Shown here piece after piece: positions 55,759-64,000 of a DNA stretch of 64,000 nucleotides. The translations under genes were made by a program, and so were the position numbers. Each line of letters starts with the position of its first letter. The first letter of the stretch is position 1. This stretch comes from Melastoma dodecandrum. Lineage: Eukaryota; Streptophyta; Magnoliopsida; Myrtales; Melastomataceae. The DNA is taken from assembly GCA_029817715.1 (NCBI GenBank), contig JARUPY010000164.1:252001-316000 (forward strand). The letters run 5' to 3'. The notes under the pieces are model-generated. The model searched no databases, was not told where the DNA came from, and saw only the letters and a program-made list of their open reading frames with translations.

Positions 55759-57007
55759 TCCTGAAGATTTGGTAACATTGTTTGCAGTCCCTTCCAACTT
55801 TGTTACCAACCACTCTATATCCACCGGGCAAATGTTGCATCCAATGCCATCCAAATTTTTAGTTTTAGGATAAGTGAATTTTAATGAAATACAATTAAAA
55901 TAAAAAAAACTAGGTAAGTAATTTAAATATGATGAAATTAGTTGTGAGGCTTGAAAATCGTATCTAAGAACTTTTGGCTGAAAAAACTAATTCCTACAAA
56001 ATAAGAGCGGAATTCAAAATTTCAACTGCTAACCAAATTCATAAAACATTTAATTTTCCAGAGTTTCAATTTTGTTCCATCTAATTTATGAATACCAAAT
56101 ATAATATAAGATAACATTGAATTCTTGGACATGGTTGGAAGGGATGGGGCGGGGTACGCGGTCACTTGATGCGGTCCCAATTCTCCACACCCAATAAGTA
56201 GATATGCAAAATATTTTTTCATTTGAAATAAATATATTAATGTATAAGAATTTTTATTTGATATATTTTGTATTGCATGTCAATTTTCTGATACTTATTT
56301 TTAGTTAAATACGAAGTATCAAAATATTATTCCCACCCGCTTTTGTATGGTTCGCCCCACACAGTAGGTTCTTTTTCTTTTTGGCGTGCGGTGCTTAAGC
56401 CCCTCGCTACGCGTTAAGCCAACCTTCGATGAAAGTAGAAAGGGAGAGAGCTTAGAAAGAGAAACTCTAAAGGAAATCTGGTTGATTGAGTGAGTTACAA
56501 ATGAAGGAGTGACCTCTTTACATAGACAGGGCGAGAAGAATCTAGAACCATATTAAAAGGGTATGGTTAGTGGTTACATAATTAAGGGGATGGGTGGCGG
56601 ATAGTTCTAGAAGATGGATCGGTCATAGTGGGCCGATGTCTGCTAGACCTTCTTGGATTGGGTTTGAGGTCGGGCGGTGACATAGCATTGCAGAAGCCGA
56701 CATCTCTCATGGTGCTTCCCTACCTCAACCGCGATTTGAAGTAGAGAGTTCCCAACGTTTACATTTGTTATTAATGCCCTTCCTCCATTCTGATAGGTGG
56801 CATCAGCTGCTAAGCCTAAGCTCGCACAATTTTGGAGTTTTAACGGACTAACTACATAGAAAAGTGCCTGCTAGATAAGTAGTTAAAGAGTTCATAACCT
56901 TTACATTTTGTTATACACGAGTATGTATTGGAAGCCCACTAGGTCCGGAATCATTTTAATTTTCCCCACTCAACTCGGGATGGGTCTTGTTAAAATGTGC
57001 TTAGTCA
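55759..57007. other. Intergenic sequence right of the nest
   Basis: An AT-rich first half is followed by a GC-richer stretch (56380-56800) resembling the outer part of a minus-strand LTR, but no partner was found. No gene is recognised; the longest frame (56022-56222, -) has no domain. Confidence 0.35.
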
Positions 57008-57112
57008 CCGAAAGCGGCTAATGTACCCCTAAAATTATCTGCATGCATTTTTTAAGTCATAATGTACTCGAAAAACATTGTTTTTAGTTACGTACCTAAT
57101 GGCGTTATGTAA

Positions 57113-57785
57113 TGATGTGAATTGGATCGAGCAAGGCCAAGTCGAGACCAACTCGAGAGGAGCGCTCGAGACGGGAAGTGCCTTCATGCTGTTGAAGTGG
57201 TCGAGTTGATTTGTCAACGCGAGAAGACTGTAGTTCATCTCGAGGCTGAGCGGAAGGGGCGTAACGAGAACAAATCTCTTCGGGAGCTCGAGAAGATCGT
57301 AAGACGGGCCAGCCGACGACTGGCCTTGTACCCTTATTTTCCTTTTAGGACTTGTTTTTAATTAGCTTTTGGTTTTTACTATTTTGGGCCTAATGGGGAG
57401 TTAGGGTTAGCCCATTTTTGACAGCCTAATGGGGTCTTACTTTCCTCTTGTGTTTAGGTATAAAAAGGACCTTTTGAACTTTTTACCCAAATTTGGCAGC
57501 CGTCAAGTTCTTGCATGAACTTTTCGCAACTTCTCTTATCGTTTGGTGGATTCCTAGTGTGGCGAGATTTTATCCGAGCGTTCCCATAATCGGTGGTGCT
57601 TCAACATCCGGTTGTGTGGCGTTCAAACCTTGTGATAGTCCTGGTGGTGCTTCAGTTTTATCCAGCTGCGGTTCGAGTCTTATTCCATTCGTTCGTTTAC
57701 CTTGGTTTAGATTACATCTTTCCCTTTCATTTCGTTTTCGCCTCCGCCGTTGTTCTTTCCCGTTTTCATGGTTGGTAGCGCATCA
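57113..57785 (+). repeat. Gypsy C 5' LTR
   Basis: TGATGTGAATTGG to GTAGCGCATCA. It shares GGCCAAGTCG, GAGGAGCGCTCGAGACGGGA and ACCCAAATTTGGCAG with the 3' LTR. Confidence 0.85.
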
Positions 57786-57786
57786 G

Positions 57787-57800
57787 TCGGTATCAGAGCG
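57787..57800 (+). other. Gypsy C primer binding site
   Basis: TCGGTATCAGAGCG, an initiator tRNA-Met type site (TGGTATCAGAGC) with one change. Confidence 0.65.
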
Positions 57801-57899
57801 CACGGTGGTTGTGTTGAGCGTTGGTTGTTTGAAAGCTCACGATTGTTGTGTTGAGCGCTGGGTTGTTGAGAGCTAGGTTGTCGTAGAGTGCAAATCTGT

Positions 57900-58880
57900 C
57901 GTTGAGCGTACGGTGGAAGTGATGGCGAACAGATTTCGATGTGAGATGACGTTGGAGGAGGCCCGTTCGGCTCGTTTAGAATAAGAGGTTGGAGAGTTAC
58001 GTCATCAGATGCAGTAGCTCTTGGAAGAAAGGAGACAATCGGAACCACCATCTCCTCGATATTTTGAGTATGTAGAAGAAAATCTATTTGTGGATAGATT
58101 AGGGGGATAAGGAGAGCCTAAGGAGATCAACTCGGGACAAGGAGAGTCCGAGGAGGCAGACTCAAGAATGTCAACCCGCAAGTCCCATCAATATACGAGT
58201 AGACATTCGTGAGTTTGAGTGAAAGATAGACCCCGAGGAGTTTCTCGATTGGCTTCATGCCATTGAGAGAGTATTCGACTATGAAGAGATTCCCGAAGAA
58301 AGGCAAGTGACAGCAATTTGACATCGAAAGTACGCTAGCTTATGGTGGGAGAACTTGATTCAGCAGCGCCGTCGAGAAGGAAAAGAGAAGATTCGCTTGT
58401 GGGACAAGATGAAAAGGGAGATGAAGAAGAGGTTTCTTCCCTAGTAATATCGGCAAGACTTGTTCCTCATATTGAACTTGCTTCAGCAGTCTTCAAGTGT
58501 TTTTGAGCACATTTGCGAGTTCCAACAATTGATGCACAAGTGTGATGTAACTGAGCCCCCTAAGTAGACCATTGTAAGATATATTAAAGGGCTAAAAACC
58601 CATGCGGCGGATGATGTTAAGTTGCAACCTTATTGGAGTTTTACGGATGTATGCAATCTAGCCCTCAAAGTCGAGAAACAACAAGCGAGGAGAATGCTTG
58701 TGAGGCCACCAACTATAAGGAGCACTCCTTTTAGAAAAAGGAGTTCTTCCTCGAGAAGCCCAATCTCAAGTAACAAGGATCAGGCCAGGGTTGAAGTTCG
58801 GCCACCCCCAAATATTGGTGTCTCGAGAAAGTGTTTTAAGTGCCAAGGAGTTGGGCATATAGCTTCTTAATTCCCAAATT
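57900..58880 (+). pseudogene. Gypsy C gag remnant
   Basis: It starts near 57921 with MANRFRCEMTLEEARSARLE and a stop. The capsid is scattered over frames (LASKVR-type and WWEN-like text near 58340). The intact tail (58622-58870) reads QPYWSFTDVCNLALKVEKQQ and a knuckle RKCFKCQGVGHIAS followed by a stop and FPN, so the last Cys is lost. Confidence 0.7.
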
Positions 58881-58897
58881 GACGAACTGTTACCCTC

Positions 58898-59520
58898 ATG
58901 GAGCTTTCGGGGAATGATCAAGTGTATGACCGAGAAGGGGAACCCATTTGGGATGCTAAGGAAGAAGTGGTGGAGGAACCCGATGAGGGTGAGTTGTTGG
59001 TGATTCGAAAGGCTCTTAATGCAAATGTGATGCCCGATGAAGTCGACCAGCGGGAGTGGATCTTTCAGACCCGATGCACCGTACAGCGAAATGTGTGCCA
59101 CTTGATTGTTGACAGTGGGTGTTGCACCAATGTGGCTTCTACTACCATGGTCGAGAAACTAAAGTTGTCGACTAAGCCACACCCTCGACCATACAAGCTT
59201 CAATGGTTGAACAAAGAGAGTGATCTGAGGGTAAGAAAGCAGGTGTTGGTTTCTTGAGTATTGGTTAGAGCTATAAGGACACGGTGACTTGCGATGTAGT
59301 TCCGATGGACGAGTGTCACGTGTTATTGGGAAGGCCGTGGCAATATGATCGTCGAGCAGTTTATGGTGGGTATAAGAATACATATTCCATCACTCTCGAC
59401 CAAAAAAAGATTACGCTTCTTCCCCTGACCACTCAAGCACTAGTCAAACTGTCTCGAGATCAAACTCGAGAAGACAGCTCGAAGTTTGTAGAGTTGACTC
59501 TAGCTATTTGAGAGAAGTAT
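58898..59520 (+). pseudogene. Gypsy C protease
   Basis: FQTRCTVQRNVCHLIVDSGC with catalytic Asp-Ser-Gly, then TNVASTTMVEKLKLSTKPHP and PYKLQWLNKESD to a TGA at 59255. The second half (CDVVPMDECHVLLGRPWQYD, YKNTYSITLDQKKITLLPL) is at 59284-59511 in a different frame. Confidence 0.8.
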
Positions 59521-59526
59521 GTATAC

Positions 59527-60345
59527 TTGTTGATGTTGTTCGAGGCAGAAGAAGAGCAGGTCTCGACTATGTCCCCTCGAGTTCGAGTACTTTTACAAGA
59601 ATTTGCGGATGTGTTTCCTGAGGAGATGCCGGGAGAACTTCCTCCGTTGAGGGACATACAACATCAGATCAACCTCATTCCAGGAGTGTCGCTGCCTAAT
59701 CGACCGGCGTATCGATGTAATCCCGACGAGGTGAGAGAACTGCAGCGACAGGTCGATGAGCTTATCGAACGAGGCTTTGTTCGAGAGAGCCTTTGCCCGT
59801 GTTCCGTTCCCGCAATCTTTATTCCCAAGAAGGATGGTATATGATGGATGTGTATCGACAGTCGAGCAATCAATAAGATCACCATCAAGTATCAATTTCC
59901 CATTTATCGACTTGATGATATGCACGATGAGTTGCATGGGTCGACAGTTTTCTCGAAGGTGGACCTAAGGAGTGGATATCACCAGATTCGGATGAAGGAA
60001 GGAGATGAGTGGAAGACGACATTCAAAACCAAATTCGGGTTGTACGAGTGGATGGGTATGTCGTTTGGTCTCTCGAATGCGCCGAGTACCTTCATGCGAC
60101 TGATGAACCAGGTATTTCGTCCTTTCATCGGCAAATTCGTGGTTGTGTATTTTGATGAGATTTTGGTATATAGTCGCAATGAGGGAGAACACATTAACCA
60201 CCTTAGACAGTTATTTGAGAAGTTGAGGGAACAACAACTATTTGGGAACAGCAAAAAGTGCGTTCTTACTACCTTATGCTATCGTTCGTACACTCGAGAC
60301 ATGGAGTTATTAGCTGATGCCCAAGGAGTTTGTTCTTCATACTGA
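59527..60345 (+). pseudogene. Gypsy C reverse transcriptase
   Basis: EFADVFPEEMPGELPPLRDI and PAIFIPKKDGI to TGA at 59842, then [40 protein letters not shown] and [20 protein letters not shown]. The catalytic motif reads YFDEILVYS, the second Asp being Glu. The frame ends after KKCVLTT, where a deletion removes the RT end and the start of RNase H. Confidence 0.82.
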
Positions 60346-61756
60346 TAATGAGTCTTTGAAGCATATCAGTGGGCGGGCAAAGCTTAATCGATGACATGTA
60401 AAGTGGATGGAATTTCTTCAGTCCTTCACTTTCATCTTGAAGCATTCATCTGAAGTGAAGAATTTCGTGGCAGACGCATTGTCGAGAAAGTCAACTCTTA
60501 TGGCCAAGATGGAATCGAAGTTGATAGGATTCGAGATGTTAAAAGAGTTGTACTTGAGAGATGCAGATTCCGGAGAGGTGTATAAGAGATGTCTCGAGAA
60601 ACCTATTGAGCATTATCATCTGTCTCATGGCTTTTTATTTAGAGGAGTTAAGTTATGCATCCCTCGAAGTTCCATTCGAGAGTGTATGATTCGAGAGGTA
60701 CATGGAGGAAGACTCCTGGTCACTTAGGTGTTGGAAAAACTCTCGAGATGCTTCAGGAACTTTCCTACTGGCCCGAATGGCTAAGGACGTACATAAGTTA
60801 TTTCGACGTTGCACAACCTGTCAACGCGAAAAGAGTCACGTCCATCCCCAAGGTCTCTACACACCATTGCATGTAACTGAACGTCCATGGGAGCATGTGA
60901 TCATGGATTTCGTCCTTGGATTGCCCCGAACACAATGGCAGAAGGACTCGATCATGCTTGTTGTGGATCGTTTCTCGAAGATGGCCCACTTTATCGCTTG
61001 CAGGAAGACAGATGATGCTTCTCACGTAGCAGATCTGCATGGGGTCCCATTGTCGATAGTGTCGGATAGAGATGCCATGTGCTTGAGTTATTTTTGGAAG
61101 ACACTTTGGCACAAACTAAGGACAAAACTATTGTTCAACACCACTTGCCATCCGCAGACAGATGGGCAAACTAAGGTCGTGAACATGAGGACTATGGGAA
61201 GCCTACTTCGAGCTATGGTGTCGAAGAATTAGAAGGATTGGGGTATCAAGCTCACACAAGCTGAGTTTGTTTATAATCGGGCCCCTCATTCGACTACTCA
61301 AGCTACACCATTTGAAGTGGTGTATGGTATCAACCCGAGGATTCCCGTGGAATTGCTACCAATTCCTAGTAAGGGTATTCTCGAGAAGGACGCGGTTCAA
61401 CGAGCTGAAGAGATGTTGAAGCTCCATGTGAAGATTCAAACCCTTATTGAGCAACAAAATGAGAAGTACTAGTCTAAGGCAAATCGTGGGCGAAAGGAGC
61501 GGATATTCCAACCAGGGGATCTTGTTTGGGTTCACTTTCGGAACGAGAGGTTTCCAGCAAGGAAGAAGAATAAGCCCAAGCCTAGGGCTAATGGTCCTTT
61601 TCGAGCCGTCGTGATGATCAACAACAATGCTTATAAGATCGACTTACCTAAGTAATATGGACTGTCGGCAACATTTAACAGCCAGGTTCTCGCATTGTAT
61701 GAGGTTGATGAAGATCACCTTGATTTGAGGACAAATCTTCTTCAATAAAGGGAGGA
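60346..61756 (+). pseudogene. Gypsy C RNase H end and integrase
   Basis: RNase H tail: KWMEFLQSFTFILKHSSEVK and FVADALSRKSTL. Integrase: REVHGG with a frameshift, then [54 protein letters not shown] and [14 protein letters not shown], where the catalytic Glu after GQT is Lys. A TAG at about 61230 breaks the frame, and the rest (AEFVYNRAPHSTTQATPFE, FQPGDLVWVHFR) runs in another frame to AATAAAGGGAGGA, the PPT. Confidence 0.78.
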
Positions 61757-62420
61757 TGATGCGAGTTAGATCGATCAAGGCCAAGTCGGGACTAACTCTA
61801 GAGGAGCGCTCGAGACGGGAAGTGCTTTCACGCCGTTGCAGTAGTCGAATTGATTCGTCAATTCGAGAAGACTGTAGTTCTTCTCGAGGCCGAGCGGAAG
61901 AGGCGTCTCGAGAACAAATCTCTCCGGGAGATCGAGAAGATTGTAAGACGGGCCAGCCGACGACAGGCCCACTTCCCTTATTTTCCTTTTCGGACTTGTT
62001 TTAAATTAGCTTTTGGTTATTACTATTTTTCGCCCAATGGGGAGTTAGGGATAGCCCATTTTCTGTCCTCTATAAATAGGACTTTTATGTTTAGGTTTAA
62101 AAAAGACCTTTGGAACTTTTTACCCAAATTTGGCAGTCGTCAAGTTCTTGCATGAACTTTTCGCAACTATTCTTATCAATCGGTGGATTCCAAGAGTGAC
62201 GATATTATTCGAACGTTCCCATAATCGGTGGTGTTTATGTATCCGATTGTCTGGCGTTAAAACCTCGTGACAGTCCTGGTGGTGCTTCGGCTTTATCAAG
62301 AGGCGGTTCAAGTTTTATTCCGTTCGTTTCTTTACCCTGGTTTAGATTACGTCTTTCCCTTTCGTTCCGTTTTCGCCTTTGCTGTTGTCCTTTCATGTTT
62401 CCACGGTTGGTAGCACATGA
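61757..62420 (+). repeat. Gypsy C 3' LTR
   Basis: TGATGCGAGTTAG to GTAGCACATGA. It contains the TATA box TATAAATAGG at 62071-62080. Confidence 0.85.
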
Positions 62421-62765
62421 TGTACATTTTCCATGCTATATACAAAACATACAGGGTACGAACTAGTACAAAATACAAATTTGTACAATAAGTTTTTAGT
62501 ACATTCTGTACATTTTCTCTCATTTAGTAATGTACAAGGAAAATCAATGTACAAATTTGTAATTTATAAAATAATTCACTTAGTAAAATTGTACTTTGTA
62601 CTAATTAGTATAGTAATTGTTTTTCGCAAAGCACAAATCTGCACAATAATTAGTATTAATTTTAACAGTAACATCGGGACCAACCTCCTAACCTGCTTAG
62701 TTGAGAATTTACGGATCTACCCCTCATTTAGTTGGTTAGTCGACTATTTAGACGTAATTTTGTAA
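62421..62765. repeat. TAGTACA/TGTACAAA-rich arm
   Basis: About 240 bases are dominated by GTAC-containing words and TTAGTAA, then 100 bases of ordinary sequence ending in a TTTTTGTAG acceptor-like site at about 62780. It is probably the inner part of the MULE-3 arm. Confidence 0.45.
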
Positions 62766-63012
62766 TCTTAGTTTTTGTAGGATGGATAGCGGAAGAAAAT
62801 CCAATGGAAAAGGCAGGCATACTACTTCGTCAAAAGGACTCGCCGCGGCGCCGGACAACAAGGGCACGTACGTGTCTCGCTTGTTGTGTACAAGATTTCC
62901 CATCATCGGAAGATAGTAGGATCAAAATAGGGAAACAATATCATATTGAATGCGTGTATCCAGCTCGACTGTTGCATCAAAAAAGCAGAATCATCCTTCA
63001 GTAGCCCATATC
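62766..63012 (+). pseudogene. Possible exon, unknown function
   Basis: After the acceptor-like TTTTTGTAG a frame could read MDSGRKSNGKGRHTTSSKG, a basic low-complexity start, before stops at about 62910. Another frame (62732-63004) stays open for 90 residues without a domain. Not recognised. Confidence 0.2.
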
Positions 63013-63145
63013 ATCCCTGGTAAAGGCTTCTCCATCCCACAATCACGCCCTACCTCCTACGAGTCCTCGAAGAGGTTCCTCGGGTAGTCTTACGTGTATG
63101 ATCTTGAAACATTTGTTAGCGTCACGCGATAGATGAAGATGAATC

Positions 63146-63968
63146 TCACTCGTTGTGGTGGTCATGTACTTTACAGCATAATGGCATTCGCAGTGGCGTC
63201 CAAATCCTCGAAGACATGGATTTGACCTCCTCACGACCACATAGGATCAATCCGCTACCACGGCAAGAGCTGATAACGTGGTGGTTGCTGAAGGGGAACT
63301 TCGCGCTGACAACGGCTGTTTCACTTAGTGTCCTCGGAGGTGCATTGAGGACCAAGGCTATGTCGGCTCTCTGTATAGAAAAGAGGTCCACAATGGCGGT
63401 CACGAATGCCTAGTTGTTCGTGTGCTTCGGGCAGTTCCATACAAGGATGGAGAACTCGTTGTGCAGCTCCATGTCGACGATCCCCTCCGCCACGGCGATG
63501 TCCAAATGGCTTGTCTCCCGTAAAAGCAACTCCCAAACGGTTGTGTTCCCATATGTGGCGAGCTTAATCCACATATTGGATATCTTGTTATTAGATGCCA
63601 TAGTTGCAACTCGGAGGCTAGGTCGGATGGCGGTTACATAGATTTAGTTGGTGCCTGCTGCAAGAAGGTGCATTATTGGCATGTTCATATCACGTAGCAC
63701 ATGTTCTACGCTGGCTGGAGTCGGAATTTGTTTCATCGAATTGTGTGTCCGACACCACGCACTCAAGGAAAGCACCACGCAAATCGTGAACCCATTGACC
63801 ATCAGGATGTGTAGCTTCGAGGTTAGTGGGCAGGCACACATCGACCATTGTAATGACGTACGGAGGTGAGTCGCGCATAGTCCGATTGCCGAACCATATT
63901 TCGACCGTCAGGCGGCAAGCCTTTTCACAAGGAATGGGTAGTATGGAGTGCACTTGAACGTTGTACAT
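63146..63968 (-). pseudogene. Unrecognised broken gene on the minus strand
   Basis: Two segments look coding. 63968-63690 (92 residues) begins MYNVQVHSILPIPCEKACRL and includes ECVVSDTQFDETNSDSSQ. 63601-63146 reads MWIKLATYGNTTVWELLLRE and FSILVWNCPKHTNN, a TAG at 63411, then FVTAIVDLFSIQRADIALVL in the same frame to 63146. The two segments are in different frames, which could mean an intron (63602-63690 lacks obvious GT-AG ends) or a frameshift. No domain is recognised. The 5' side may extend past the window. It may belong to MULE-3 or be a host gene. Confidence 0.3.
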
Positions 63969-64000
63969 CAGAAGTGGATCGATAGGGGCATGGCTGTGCG

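Larger units (their letters stand above)
57113..62420 (+). mobile_element. Gypsy C (CRM-like), complete structure, inactive
   Basis: LTRs (57113-57785, 61757-62420), PBS, gag, protease, RT, part of RNase H, integrase and PPT occur in order. TSDs are TGTAA (57108-57112) and TGTAC (62421-62425), one mismatch. It is full of stops, and about 400 bp from RT end to mid-RNase H is deleted near 60290. The LTRs are clearly diverged. CTCGAG/TCGAGA words are strikingly frequent throughout. Confidence 0.85.
57008..64000. mobile_element. MULE-3 candidate: left end, split by gypsy C, runs off the window
   Basis: GAAAGCGGCTAATGTAC near 57008 resembles the MULE-1 and MULE-2 terminus. After the gypsy C insertion (57113-62420) the sequence continues with about 240 bases of TAGTACA/TGTACAAA/TTAGTAA words (62421-62660), recalling the motif-filled MULE arms, and then with unidentified broken frames. 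The right terminus is outside the window and the TSD cannot be tested, so this is tentative. Confidence 0.35.

Overview
The window looks like a transposon-rich intergenic block of a flowering plant, probably a eudicot. It holds one recognisable host gene, an intron-containing, plastid-targeted 3-dehydroquinate synthase of the shikimate pathway (eight exons, 26512-29296, + strand). Nearly everything else is LTR retrotransposon (Ty1/copia SIRE-like; Ty3/gypsy Athila-, Tat- and CRM-like) or Mutator-like DNA transposon. Elements were recognised from domain order, LTR pairs, primer binding sites (PBS), polypurine tracts (PPT) and target-site duplications (TSD) read by eye; no database search was possible. 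No tRNA, rRNA or CRISPR was seen.

Layout. 1-3575: non-coding sequence resembling a gypsy LTR, split by a 1.3-kb hairpin Mutator-like element (MULE-1, 948-2264). 3576-11316: a young SIRE-like copia element that has gag, protease and integrase but no reverse transcriptase; its 3' LTR is cut off at 11316. 11317-16711: the 3' two-thirds of an Athila element (Athila-1). 16712-18962: unrecognised sequence with a possible exon, then one arm of a second MULE. 19289-21263: minus-strand LTR pieces of gypsy family C and of Athila-3. 21747-25945: a decayed copia element. 26512-29296: the synthase gene. 57008-64000: the edge of a possible third MULE, interrupted by a complete but dead gypsy element C (57113-62420), then unrecognised broken ORFs to the window edge.

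The central 26 kb (29571-55758) is a nest. A minus-strand CRM-like gypsy (D) of about 5 kb landed about 280 bp after the synthase stop codon, with matching AGACT duplications at both outer ends. An 8.4-kb Tat-like element (E, CCGTC duplications) then entered its 3' LTR. A mosaic of rearranged gypsy B, a D-related LTR (D2) and Athila-2 split its reverse transcriptase.

The most unusual signal is motif saturation. The MULE arms consist largely of repeats of TTAGTAAA/TTTACTAA, and the MULE-3 candidate carries a TAGTACA/TGTACTA variant. This resembles the family-specific motif arrays bound by VANC anti-silencing proteins of Arabidopsis VANDAL elements. Several LTR families also appear enriched for private short motifs (ACAGAAG/CTTCTGT in the SIRE-like element, GTCTAC/GTAGAC in E, CTCGAG/TCGAGA in C, GTGCAGCTGCAC in Athila), in coding as well as non-coding parts.
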